NCBI RefSeq assembly: GCF_022026395.1 | Contig: NZ_CP041767.1 | Location: 2,326,501-2,390,500, forward strand | Direction of reading: 5' to 3' | Source of the DNA: Brevibacillus brevis | GTDB taxonomy: Bacteria; Bacillota; Bacilli; Brevibacillales; Brevibacillaceae | DNA length: 64,000 nucleotides | Shown: positions 54,245 to 61,871 of the stretch, piece by piece | Numbering within the stretch: position 1 is the stretch's first letter | Layout: every line of letters begins with the position of its first letter | Made by a program: the position numbers and the translations under genes | Notes under the pieces: model-generated | What the model was told of the DNA's origin: nothing | Seen by the model: only the letters and a program-made list of their open reading frames with translations | The model's database searches: none

Positions 54245-55633
54245 TTACGCTTCGAGTTTCTTTTTTAAATGGAATTGATACACGCATATCGCAATGATCA
54301 TGAACGGAACTCCGCAGTACAAGGCGATGCGCTGTTCTGGATCGAATGCCAGACTCACGAGAACGAGCAAGTTCAAGATCAAGGAGATCAAAGGCAGTAT
54401 AGGGTACAAAGGTGTACGGAACTTCAGGTCCTCCAGCTTTCCTCCATTTTTCAGGTAATGGCGACGGAAAGCGAGCTGCGAAGCGGAGATGGAGATCCAT
54501 CCCACCTGTGCGCCGAGACCAGCGATGGACAAGAGCACCATGAACACCGTATCTTCTGCAAAAATACCGGACAGAAGAGACAAGAGAGCAATGGCAAACG
54601 TAATCAACAAAGCGTTCATCGGAATGCCTTTTCCATTTACCGCCCCAAGCTTTTTCGAAGCCATTCCTTCTTTGGACAGGGAGTAAAGCATACGAGTTGC
54701 TGCGTACAAACCAGAGTTGGCCACAGACAGAAGTGCTGTCAGGACAACGAAGTTCATAATGTCAGCTGCATAAGGAATCCCAATGCTGTCAAATACGACG
54801 ACAAATGGACTTTCAATCACACCCGCCTGTTGGTGTGGAATCATCCCTGCCACAATGGCAATCGCCAGAATGAAGAATACGAGTGTGCGCCAAACCGTCG
54901 TACGAATGGCCTTCGGAATCGTCTTCTCTGGATTCTCACTTTCTCCAGCCGCAATCCCGATTAACTCGGTACCTTGAAAGGAGAAGTTCACGGTGATCAT
55001 CGTCATCAGCAAGCCTGTAATTCCAAAGGGGAGAAGCGGGCTTTCTGTAAAGTTGGTGAGCATTGGCGCAGGCTGACCGTTTTTTAGGTCGATAATGCCA
55101 AACATCGCCGCTCCACCCAAGATGATGAACAAGATGATAGCGCTTACTTTAATGCTGGAAAACCAGAACTCAGACTCACCGAACGCTCGAGCAGATAAAG
55201 CATTTAATAAGAAGAGCACTACACCGAAGATCGCACACCACATCCAAACAGGTGAGTCAGGGAACCAACGTTGCATCAGCAATCCTGATGACAACAACTC
55301 TAAAGCAACGGTCACGGCCCAACCAAGCCAATACAACCAGCCTACACCAAACCCAAGTGCTGGGCTAACAAAGCGAGTCATATATGTTTGGAACGAACCG
55401 GCCACTGGCATGGCAACTGTGAGCTCGCCCAGACATAGCATAGTCAGGTACATGATAAAGCCGCCGACTAAATAGGAGAGAATGGCACCAACTGGTCCTG
55501 CCTGACTAATTGTATAACCTGATCCGAGGAATAACCCGGTTCCGATTACGCCGCCAAGAGAAATCATAAAGAGGTGTCTGCTGTTCATCGTGCGTTTCAA
55601 TTGATTGTGCTGTTCCATGTTGCTTTGGGACAT
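54245..55633 (-). CDS. rocE: Amino-acid permease (APC family, RocE/LysP-like)
   Basis: This 462-residue permease has 12 membrane helices. The N-terminal RHLFMISLGGVIGTGLFLGS and the loop GITGLLMTMITVNFSFQGTE are typical of basic/aromatic amino-acid permeases of the APC superfamily. The ATG at 55633 is chosen for its AGGAGAGGG site. A long in-frame extension upstream crosses the promoter and is not coding. A -24/-12 promoter lies 72-87 bp upstream, with activator boxes like those at rocD. The divergent position of the RocR-like gene suggests that it imports arginine or ornithine; specificity is inferred. Confidence 0.88.
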   Translation of the reverse strand: MSQSNMEQHNQLKRTMNSRHLFMISLGGVIGTGLFLGSGYTISQAGPVGAILSYLVGGFIMYLTMLCLGELTVAMPVAGSFQTYMTRFVSPALGFGVGWLYWLGWAVTVALELLSSGLLMQRWFPDSPVWMWCAIFGVVLFLLNALSARAFGESEFWFSSIKVSAIILFIILGGAAMFGIIDLKNGQPAPMLTNFTESPLLPFGITGLLMTMITVNFSFQGTELIGIAAGESENPEKTIPKAIRTTVWRTLVFFILAIAIVAGMIPHQQAGVIESPFVVVFDSIGIPYAADIMNFVVLTALLSVANSGLYAATRMLYSLSKEGMASKKLGAVNGKGIPMNALLITFAIALLSLLSGIFAEDTVFMVLLSIAGLGAQVGWISISASQLAFRRHYLKNGGKLEDLKFRTPLYPILPLISLILNLLVLVSLAFDPEQRIALYCGVPFMIIAICVYQFHLKKKLEA

Positions 55634-55704
55634 ATAACCCTCTCCTTCACGCGAGTATGTTAAATGGATGTATGCGTTTTCAGGCGCGATAGCGATATAT
55701 GCTC

Positions 55705-55720
55705 TGCAAGAATGATACCA
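55705..55720 (-). promoter_or_regulatory. Sigma-54 (-24/-12) promoter of the permease gene
   Basis: On the minus strand TGGTAT (55715-55720), a five-base gap and TTGCA (55705-55709) match the -24/-12 pattern, 72-87 bp before the permease start. Confidence 0.8.
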
Positions 55721-55771
55721 AATGAAATACTTTATGAAAATATTATTTTTGAGGTATATCCTGGCAAAAAG

Positions 55772-55801
55772 TGCAAAATGATTCGGCAGTTGATGCAAAA
55801 T
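55772..55801. promoter_or_regulatory. Upstream activator site of the permease gene
   Basis: Two TGCAAAAT boxes (55772-55779 and 55794-55801), 22 bp apart, enclose GATTCG. The same arrangement (TGCAAAA, GATTACG, TGCAAAAT) occurs upstream of rocD at 57464-57494. They are the likely binding sites of the RocR-like activator. Confidence 0.65.
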
Positions 55802-55805
55802 AATT

Positions 55806-55833
55806 AAAAAAACGCCAAATCTCTTGGCGTTTA
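55806..55833 (-). terminator. Rho-independent terminator of the RocR-like gene
   Basis: On the minus strand AAACGCCAAGAGATTTGGCGTTTTTTT forms a short strong stem with a T run, about 150 bp after the gene stop. Confidence 0.82.
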
Positions 55834-55921
55834 TTAAAATTGATAAGGGAATAATTGGATTGGCTGAATAGCATCTCATGAGATTATCATGCAAGTTTTT
55901 TAGGGAACGATGAACCAACAA

Positions 55922-55958
55922 AACTGTGCTTTTTCTTCTCCTCCACTATGTTGACTCA
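55922..55958 (-). repeat. 37-bp dispersed repeat, copy B
   Basis: It differs from 5427-5463 at one position. It begins 27 bp downstream of the RocR-like stop codon, in the same strand orientation that copy A has to its own sigma-54 activator gene. The remainder of the 211-bp inverted-repeat element is absent here. Confidence 0.85.
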
Positions 55959-55984
55959 AACCAAAACGTTTTTATTGGTATGCT

Positions 55985-57403
55985 TTACCCCTTTATCCCC
56001 AGCTTACGCAAACGATATTGCAAGCTCTGACGACTGATTTGTAATTCCTTGGCTGCTCTTGAAATATTTCCGTTATAGCGTTCCACAACATGGTGAATAT
56101 ATGCTGTTTCAAATTCTTGCATCGTTTCCTTCAACGGCTTTCCTTCGTCCACAAATGGCAACGTGTGGGGGGAAGGTTGCTCGATTGTTACAGAAGCGGC
56201 TGGCATACGACGCAAAAAGTGTAAGGGCAAGTGTTCATAACGGATGGTTGATTCGTCAATCATCAGATTCATGGCCCCCTCAATCAAGTGCTGAAGTTCA
56301 CGCACATTGCCAGGCCAGTCATGCTGAATAAAAAATTGCAGAACCTCGTCACTGATGCTTCTTACCTCCATTTGGAACAGCTCATTGTATTTTTCGATAA
56401 AATGGCTGACCAGCATCGGAATATCTTCCTTGCGTTCCCGAAGCGGGGGGAGAAATAACGTGACGACTCCGAGCCGATAGTACAGGTCTTTTCGCAAATG
56501 CGAATTGGCGATTGCTTCAACAGGATCTTCATTGATAGCCGCAATAATTCGTACATCGATCGTTCGATCCTTTGTGTCACCAATACGTCTGATCGACTTC
56601 TCTTGCAGAGCACGCAACAATTTTGCTTGTAGTGGCATACTAAGCGAGTTGATTTCGTCGAGAAAAAGTGTTCCGCCTTCTGCTTGCTCAAACAAGCCAG
56701 GTCGCTCTACTGCGCCGGTAAATGCTCCGCGAGCAGTTCCAAACAATAACCCTTCGATCAGGCTATCCGGAAGTGCAGCGCAGTTTTGTGAGATAAGGGG
56801 ACCAGATGCACGCAGGCTGGCATTATGGATGCTTTGCACGAACAGCTCTTTCCCGGCACCAGTCTCACCGACTACCAATACGGATGAGGAGGTGCGTGCT
56901 GCGCGTTTGGCATTCTCGATGACATCGAGAATTGGACCGCTTCTCCCGATAATGTGCTCGAATGTGTAGCGTGACCCGTTTTTTTGCAGCAGGTTTTCTC
57001 TGATCAATCGTTCCATCTTGGTAACATCATTGGCGATTTCCATCGCCCCGATGATCTTGCCATTTACAATGATGGGGTACGTATTGTTGATGGTTGAAAT
57101 TTCTTTTTGCTTGTCATTGAAATACGTTTGGCGTGTATTGCGGATGCTATTTCCGGTACGCAAGCATGTGAGCAAGGTACTTTCCTGACCAGACGGGAAC
57201 TGAAAAACTTCTGCCAAAGGTTTGTGCAAAACATCTTGTCTGGTCATCGATTCCAGCTCGGTCATTTTGGCATTGTAAACAATCGTTGTCCCGTCCGAAT
57301 CGATGACGTGTACACCTTCATTCATTCTGTCCAAAGTATGTTCATAAATGCGCAAGAGAGTGTCAGCAGAAGAATTATGCGTAGAAGACGACACTGTGGT
57401 CAC
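55985..57403 (-). CDS. rocR: RocR-like PAS/sigma-54-dependent activator
   Basis: This 472-residue protein has a PAS domain (about residues 15-125), an AAA+ domain (about 150-385; Walker A GETGAGKE, GAFTGA loop, Walker B GTLFLDE) and a Fis-type helix-turn-helix at the C-terminus (ISRAAKELQISRQSLQYRL). The start is GTG at 57403. It sits between rocD and an amino-acid permease gene. Both targets have sigma-54 promoters and shared TGCAAAA boxes. The architecture and neighbours match B. subtilis RocR, which responds to ornithine or citrulline. The effector here is inferred, not seen. Confidence 0.9.
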   Translation of the reverse strand: MTTVSSSTHNSSADTLLRIYEHTLDRMNEGVHVIDSDGTTIVYNAKMTELESMTRQDVLHKPLAEVFQFPSGQESTLLTCLRTGNSIRNTRQTYFNDKQKEISTINNTYPIIVNGKIIGAMEIANDVTKMERLIRENLLQKNGSRYTFEHIIGRSGPILDVIENAKRAARTSSSVLVVGETGAGKELFVQSIHNASLRASGPLISQNCAALPDSLIEGLLFGTARGAFTGAVERPGLFEQAEGGTLFLDEINSLSMPLQAKLLRALQEKSIRRIGDTKDRTIDVRIIAAINEDPVEAIANSHLRKDLYYRLGVVTLFLPPLRERKEDIPMLVSHFIEKYNELFQMEVRSISDEVLQFFIQHDWPGNVRELQHLIEGAMNLMIDESTIRYEHLPLHFLRRMPAASVTIEQPSPHTLPFVDEGKPLKETMQEFETAYIHHVVERYNGNISRAAKELQISRQSLQYRLRKLGIKG

Positions 57404-57445
57404 CAGCCTTTCCTTATGAGGGTATCATAGCATAAAGGGAATGAG

Positions 57446-57493
57446 TGCAAAAACATTATGCACTGCAAAAGATTACGAATGCGAGATGCAAAA
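57446..57493. promoter_or_regulatory. Upstream activator sites of rocD
   Basis: Three TGCAAAA boxes lie at 57446-57452, 57464-57470 and 57487-57493, 52-99 bp before the -24 element and just upstream of the rocR-like start. The pair 57464/57487 aligns with the permease boxes. Confidence 0.65.
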
Positions 57494-57544
57494 TTTTTTT
57501 GCTCAACTCATCGAATTGGATCGACTTTTTGGGGTTTTGCTGTT

Positions 57545-57560
57545 TGGCATCGTTCTTGCT
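57545..57560 (+). promoter_or_regulatory. Sigma-54 (-24/-12) promoter of rocD
   Basis: TGGCAT (57545-57550), a five-base gap and TTGCT (57556-57560) lie 40 bp before the rocD start. Confidence 0.85.
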
Positions 57561-57599
57561 AGATAATTTTAGCAAGTGATCTTGAAGGAGGCTAACGAC

Positions 57600-58811
57600 A
57601 TGAGTAAAACAAACGTGGTTATTGAACAAACAGAAAAATTTGGTGCGCACAACTATCATCCGCTACCGATCGTTATTTCCAAAGCAGAAGGCGTATGGGT
57701 ACACGATCCGGAAGGCAATAAATATCTGGATATGCTGAGTGCATATTCTGCGCTGAACCAAGGACATCGTCATCCACGTATCATCCAAGCTCTGAAAGAT
57801 CAAGCAGATAAAGTAACGCTCACTTCCCGAGCTTTTTACAATGACCAACTGGGTGAATTCTACGAAAAGCTCTCTGCGGTGACAGGTAAAGAAATGATCT
57901 TGCCAATGAACACCGGTGCTGAAGCAGTAGAGACGGCACTCAAAGCAGTTCGTCGCTGGGCTTATGATGTGAAAAAAGTACCAGAAAACCAAGCAGAAAT
58001 CATCGTATGTGAAGGCAACTTCCATGGTCGCACTGTCACAGTGACTTCCTTCTCTTCTGCAGAAGAGTACAGACGTGGCTTCGGGCCATTTACACCTGGT
58101 TTCAAAATCATTCCTTATGGCGATATTGAAGCGCTTAAGCAAGCGATTACACCGAATACAGCAGCATTCATGCTGGAGCCAATTCAAGGAGAAGCAGGGA
58201 TCATCATTCCGCAAGAGGGCTTCTTGAAGCAGGCACAAGAGGTATGTAAAGCAAACAACGTACTCTTGGTCAGCGACGAGATCCAAACGGGCTTCGGACG
58301 CACAGGTAAAATGTTTGCCAGCGATTGGGAAAATGTAGTACCAGATATGTACATCATGGGGAAAGCTCTTGGGGGTGGCGTGTTCCCGATCTCCGCAGTA
58401 GCAGCAGATAAAGAGATCTTGAGCGTATTTGAGCCAGGCTCCCACGGTTCTACTTTTGGCGGAAACCCACTCGGATGTGCGGTTGCCATCGCAGCTATGG
58501 ATGTATTGGCTGACGAAGGTCTCGTACAGCGCTCCCTGGAAATGGGCGCATACTTCATGGAGAAATTGAAAGAAATCAACAACCCGATTATCAAGGAAAT
58601 TCGCGGACGCGGTCTGTTCATTGGCTTGGAGCTGACAACAGCGGCTCGTCCATATTGCGAAAAACTAAAAGAACTGGGACTCCTGTGCAAAGAAACACAT
58701 GAGACAACCATTCGCTTTGCACCGCCACTTGTTATCAGCAAAGAAGACCTGGATTGGGCAATTGATCGCATCAAACAAGTTCTGCACGTGACAGAAGCAG
58801 CAAACGCATAA
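57600..58811 (+). CDS. rocD: Ornithine aminotransferase
   Basis: This 403-residue class III PLP aminotransferase converts ornithine and 2-oxoglutarate to glutamate semialdehyde and glutamate in arginine catabolism. The ACCEPTOR-type signature [20 protein letters not shown], the phosphate-binding segment [12 protein letters not shown] and the Schiff-base lysine in [11 protein letters not shown] are present, and length is normal. The ATG at 57600 follows GAAGGAGG. Expression is expected from the sigma-54 promoter activated by the divergent RocR-like protein. No rocA or rocF is in the window. A terminator follows. Confidence 0.95.
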   Translation: MSKTNVVIEQTEKFGAHNYHPLPIVISKAEGVWVHDPEGNKYLDMLSAYSALNQGHRHPRIIQALKDQADKVTLTSRAFYNDQLGEFYEKLSAVTGKEMILPMNTGAEAVETALKAVRRWAYDVKKVPENQAEIIVCEGNFHGRTVTVTSFSSAEEYRRGFGPFTPGFKIIPYGDIEALKQAITPNTAAFMLEPIQGEAGIIIPQEGFLKQAQEVCKANNVLLVSDEIQTGFGRTGKMFASDWENVVPDMYIMGKALGGGVFPISAVAADKEILSVFEPGSHGSTFGGNPLGCAVAIAAMDVLADEGLVQRSLEMGAYFMEKLKEINNPIIKEIRGRGLFIGLELTTAARPYCEKLKELGLLCKETHETTIRFAPPLVISKEDLDWAIDRIKQVLHVTEAANA

Positions 58812-58821
58812 AAGTAACAAG

Positions 58822-58851
58822 GAAAGCCATCCTGTACAGGGTGGCTTTTTT
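58822..58851 (+). terminator. Rho-independent terminator of rocD
   Basis: AAAGCCAYCCTGTACAGGGTGGCTTTTTT-type stem with T6 (loop CTGTACAG), directly after rocD. Confidence 0.85.
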
Positions 58852-58905
58852 GTGGGTTATTATGACAGAATAATCGCATCATTCGTTCGACAAATTTCGA
58901 CTGAC

Positions 58906-59014
58906 TGTGGATAAAAGAAAAAAAACATCCACAAAGGAAATGCTTGGATGCTTATAAGTTACACACAATTTGCCCACATGTTACCAACAAGATGTCCACA
59001 TTGCTTGTGGATAT
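58906..59014. promoter_or_regulatory. DnaA-box cluster upstream of sda
   Basis: A perfect DnaA box (TGTGGATAA, complement of TTATCCACA) lies at 58906-58914 and a one-mismatch box (TGTGGATAT) at 59006-59014. Two weaker boxes (7 of 9) are at 58925-58933 and 58992-59000. B. subtilis sda likewise carries DnaA boxes and is tied to replication initiation. Confidence 0.8.
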
Positions 59015-59015
59015 C

Positions 59016-59051
59016 CGAACGATTGTTCGATACAAATGCTTCTGGTACAAT
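59016..59051 (+). promoter_or_regulatory. LexA-type box overlapping the sda promoter
   Basis: CGAAC-GATT-GTTCG (59016-59029) is the Bacillus-type SOS operator palindrome. It overlaps TTGTTC (-35, 59023-59028), which is 17 bp from TACAAT (-10, 59046-59051). Confidence 0.75.
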
Positions 59052-59082
59052 GGGCTCATATTAAGGATGGAGGTGAGCAAAG

Positions 59083-59220
59083 GTGAAATACTTAAGTGAC
59101 CAAATGTTGATAGAAGTATATCATCGAGCTGTCGACCTTCAACTAGATGCAGCTTTTATCGAATTGCTTCGCGAAGAACTACAGCATCGGAATATCCGTA
59201 TCACGCAGTTCAGCGCCTAA
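59083..59220 (+). CDS. sda: Sda checkpoint inhibitor of sporulation
   Basis: This 45-residue protein begins MKYLSDQMLIEVYHRAVDLQ and continues with FIELLREELQHRN, the helical-hairpin pattern of Sda. B. subtilis Sda binds the sporulation kinase KinA and blocks phosphorelay when replication is disturbed. The GTG at 59083 follows GGAGGTGAG. The promoter region carries both DnaA boxes and an SOS-type palindrome, fitting replication- and damage-coupled control. A bidirectional terminator follows. The small size means it would be missed by length cut-offs. Confidence 0.9.
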   Translation: MKYLSDQMLIEVYHRAVDLQLDAAFIELLREELQHRNIRITQFSA

Positions 59221-59253
59221 GAGCAAAATCATCACACATACGTCACATATGGC

Positions 59254-59290
59254 AAAAGCCATCCTCTTTTTCGGGAGGATGGCTTTTGTT
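59254..59290. terminator. Rho-independent terminator, bidirectional
   Basis: AAAAGCCATCCTC / GAGGATGGCTTTT has an eight-base loop and lies between sda and the convergent hypothetical gene. Confidence 0.85.
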
Positions 59291-59293
59291 ATC

Positions 59294-59803
59294 TTACGCT
59301 TGCTCCGTAATAAACTCAAAAGCGGTAATTCCTTTAATTGGTTCTTCATTGGCAAGCAACATTTCAGGCAAATAAAAATACACAGGACCATCCTCTTTAA
59401 TAGGCCTGCCGCCTTTGGAGAATTGGAGGATGGCTCTTCTTGCCTCGGCAAGTGGAAGAACGATCGCTTCCTCATCCTCGCGGTGAAGACGGACATGAGT
59501 CACCTCTGGTAGGGGCTCAGCATTTGTAATGAAGGGATCAAGGCGCATTCCGTACTCGCCTTCGAGCACTTTGCGTTCTTCGGCTAAACTTTTTCTTTCG
59601 GAAGGAAGCGTAGCTCCTTCGCGCAATTCCTTATCCCACTGCGTACCTGTGCCAGCCAAATATTTTGCTTGCGTGGCCAGCGAGCTATCATCTTCGCCCG
59701 AGTATGTTTTCAGATCGAATTTGCGTTCATCAAAAACCCAGACGGTTGGATCCAATGTAATAGGGAAAGCAATAGCCCCTTTGAACACGATAACATCAGA
59801 CAT
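59294..59803 (-). CDS. Hypothetical protein
   Basis: This 169-residue soluble protein begins MSDVIVFKGAIAFPITLDPTV. The middle is acidic and charged (SERKSLAEERKVLEGEYG) and the C-terminus ends YLPEMLLANEEPIKGITAFE. No signal peptide, membrane helix or known motif is visible. Length and the GGAGGAATG site upstream support a real gene. It is monocistronic between sda and the AbgT-family leader. Confidence 0.75.
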   Translation of the reverse strand: MSDVIVFKGAIAFPITLDPTVWVFDERKFDLKTYSGEDDSSLATQAKYLAGTGTQWDKELREGATLPSERKSLAEERKVLEGEYGMRLDPFITNAEPLPEVTHVRLHREDEEAIVLPLAEARRAILQFSKGGRPIKEDGPVYFYLPEMLLANEEPIKGITAFEFITEQA

Positions 59804-59921
59804 GCGTCATTCCTCCGTGGTCGTTCATAATCAATCTCTATATTACTATAGACCAGCAAATGACAGCAATTATCGGAAAAGCGAAAATTTCATAAAATAG
59901 TCTAAAAATTATTGACATACA

Positions 59922-59949
59922 TTTTACAGATTATATAATCATATTAGAA
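59922..59949 (+). promoter_or_regulatory. Sigma-A promoter of the AbgT-family gene
   Basis: TTGACA (59922-59927), a 16-bp spacer and TATAAT (59944-59949) are near consensus and lie about 260 bp before the start codon. Confidence 0.8.
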
Positions 59950-59955
59950 AGTTAT

Positions 59956-60211
59956 TATGTGAGAGTGAACTTTGCCTGTGATATTTGAATTCCTACTGAA
60001 AAGTGGGGGGGCCAGATAAAAGGCATTGTGTACAAGCCTTTCGATTTTTGAAAAGGCTTTCACGAAAAAAGGGAAGCTCACTTCGTCTTTCTCCCGCTGA
60101 ACCATCAACGGCGATGAGCGCTAGAGAAGGAAACCTACATCATTCATCCCGAGGATGGTTGCAAAGCCGCAGAAACATTCAGGGAATTCAAACGACTTAG
60201 GGGGCGAAACT
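59956..60211 (+). promoter_or_regulatory. Long structured 5' leader, possible cis-regulatory RNA
   Basis: The leader of about 255 nt has a hairpin AAGCCTTT / AAAGGCTT (60034-60059). A long-range pair AACCATC (60100-60106) with GATGGTT (60154-60160) competes with a local hairpin CATCC / GGATG (60145-60157). Mutually exclusive pairing near the ribosome binding site suggests a switch. I do not recognise a known riboswitch class. Confidence 0.4.
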
Positions 60212-61738
60212 ATGGCGAAAGGCACGAATGTGCAAGCAGATCTGATGAAGCAAAAAGGTATTTTAAAATGGATTGAAACCGTAGGGAATAAACTCCCGCA
60301 CCCATTTGTACTGTTCATTATTTTGTGTGGCGTGTTAATGGTCGTCTCTGCAATCCTCGCAGCCATGGATTTTTCGGTTATACATCCTGCAAAAGGCGAA
60401 GAGGTTGCTGTAAAGAGTTTGCTTAGCGTCGAAGGTATTCATTGGATGTTAACGAGCATGCTGAAAAACTTTATTGAATTTCCAGCACTTGGCCTCGTTC
60501 TGGCGATGACGCTTGGAATTGGACTGGCAGAAAAAATCGGTCTTTTGACGACAGTTCTACGCAAAATGATGGCAGGCATTCCGGCAGCCGTTGTCAGTTA
60601 TGCCATTGTCCTTGTCGGTATTTTAGGAAATCTTGCTTCTGATGCAGCCATGGTTATTATTCCTCCGCTTGGCGGTCTCGTGTTCTTGGCAATGGGGCGT
60701 CACCCGATTGCAGGCTTTGCAGCTGGTATGGCTGGTGTATCCTCCGGTTTTACAGCGAACTTTTTCATTGCCGGCACAGATGCTCTCTTGGCAGGGATCA
60801 GTACCGAAGTAGCGAAAACAATTGATCCAAATGCAATGGTTACACCTGTAGATAACTGGTTCTTCATGTCAGCTTCCGTTGTCATCCTCGCTTTCTTTGG
60901 AGGGTGGATTACCGATAAAATCATCGAACCACGTCTTGGCACGTATCACGGGGATCGAAACGTACAATTCGAGGAAGTAACTCCGCAAGAAAACAAAGCA
61001 CTGCGCAAAGCTGGTATCGCAGCATTGATTTTCGTAGTCATTGTAGGGTTGCTGGTCGTTCCGGAGGGTTCACTGCTGCGTGATCCAAAGACAGGTGACT
61101 TCTTGACCTCACCGTTTTTGAAAGGGATCATTCCCATCATCTTGTTGTTCTTCGTGACTGTGTCGTTTGTGTACGGCAGAGCAATGGGACTGATTAAAAC
61201 ATCGAAGGACATTCCGCATTACATGTCCGAAGCCATCAAGGATATGTCAGGCTTTATTGTGTTAGCGTTTACAGCAGCGCAGTTCATCGCGTTCTTTAAC
61301 TGGAGCAACATTGGTATTTTGATGGCTGTCAATGGTGCAGAATTCATGACAAGCATGGGCCTGACAGGCTTGCCGATCATTATTGCCTTCACCCTATTCA
61401 CAGGTGTTTGTAGCTTGTTTATCACGAGTGGTTCAGCTTTGTGGGCGATCCTCGCACCTGTATTTATGCCAATGCTGATGCTGTTGGATTACAATCCGGC
61501 ATTTATCCAAGTCGCTTATCGGATTGCGGACTCCGCAACCAATACGATTTCACCTGTGAATCCGTACATCCCGCTCTTCCTGGCTTTCTATCAGAAGTAT
61601 AATAAGAATGCCGGGATGGGAACGATTTTCTCTACCATGACTCCATTTGCAATCGTTTTCTTGGTTGTATGGATCTTGCAGTTGACAGTATGGTACTTCC
61701 TGGATCTGCCATTTGGCCCTGGCGTATACGCTCGCTAG
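60212..61738 (+). CDS. AbgT family transporter
   Basis: This 508-residue membrane protein has about 11-13 helices and resembles the AbgT family, which includes p-aminobenzoyl-glutamate importers and antimetabolite exporters. Family features include LPHPFVLFIILCGVLM at the N-terminus, the re-entrant-type segments GNLASDAAMVIIPPLGGLVF and ITSGSALWAILAPVFMPML, and SATNTISPVNPYIPLF near the C-terminus. The ATG at 60212 follows AGGGGGCG. It has a near-consensus sigma-A promoter and a long leader. Its direction and substrate are not visible. A terminator follows. Confidence 0.9.
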   Translation: MAKGTNVQADLMKQKGILKWIETVGNKLPHPFVLFIILCGVLMVVSAILAAMDFSVIHPAKGEEVAVKSLLSVEGIHWMLTSMLKNFIEFPALGLVLAMTLGIGLAEKIGLLTTVLRKMMAGIPAAVVSYAIVLVGILGNLASDAAMVIIPPLGGLVFLAMGRHPIAGFAAGMAGVSSGFTANFFIAGTDALLAGISTEVAKTIDPNAMVTPVDNWFFMSASVVILAFFGGWITDKIIEPRLGTYHGDRNVQFEEVTPQENKALRKAGIAALIFVVIVGLLVVPEGSLLRDPKTGDFLTSPFLKGIIPIILLFFVTVSFVYGRAMGLIKTSKDIPHYMSEAIKDMSGFIVLAFTAAQFIAFFNWSNIGILMAVNGAEFMTSMGLTGLPIIIAFTLFTGVCSLFITSGSALWAILAPVFMPMLMLLDYNPAFIQVAYRIADSATNTISPVNPYIPLFLAFYQKYNKNAGMGTIFSTMTPFAIVFLVVWILQLTVWYFLDLPFGPGVYAR

Positions 61739-61756
61739 TCTATTATTTAGTAAGAA

Positions 61757-61787
61757 GAGAGTCGCTCATCAGGGCGGCTCTTTTTTT
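61757..61787 (+). terminator. Rho-independent terminator
   Basis: AGAGTCGC / GCGGCTCT with loop TCATCAGG is followed by T6, after the AbgT-family gene. Confidence 0.85.
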
Positions 61788-61871
61788 CGTACACCAGAAG
61801 CTTGGACAATTGGAAAAAGACGGTTTATGCTGTGTGTATGTAAGTGAAGGGACTACGGGGAGGGAACGAGC

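Noticed and set aside
57663-58445. 260-codon minus-strand frame antisense to rocD
   Set aside because: Codon-pattern shadow of rocD with low-quality translation.
59956-60211. Lysine, THF, glycine or c-di-AMP riboswitch identity for the AbgT leader
   Set aside because: None of the conserved core motifs of these classes could be placed, so only an unnamed structured leader is reported.
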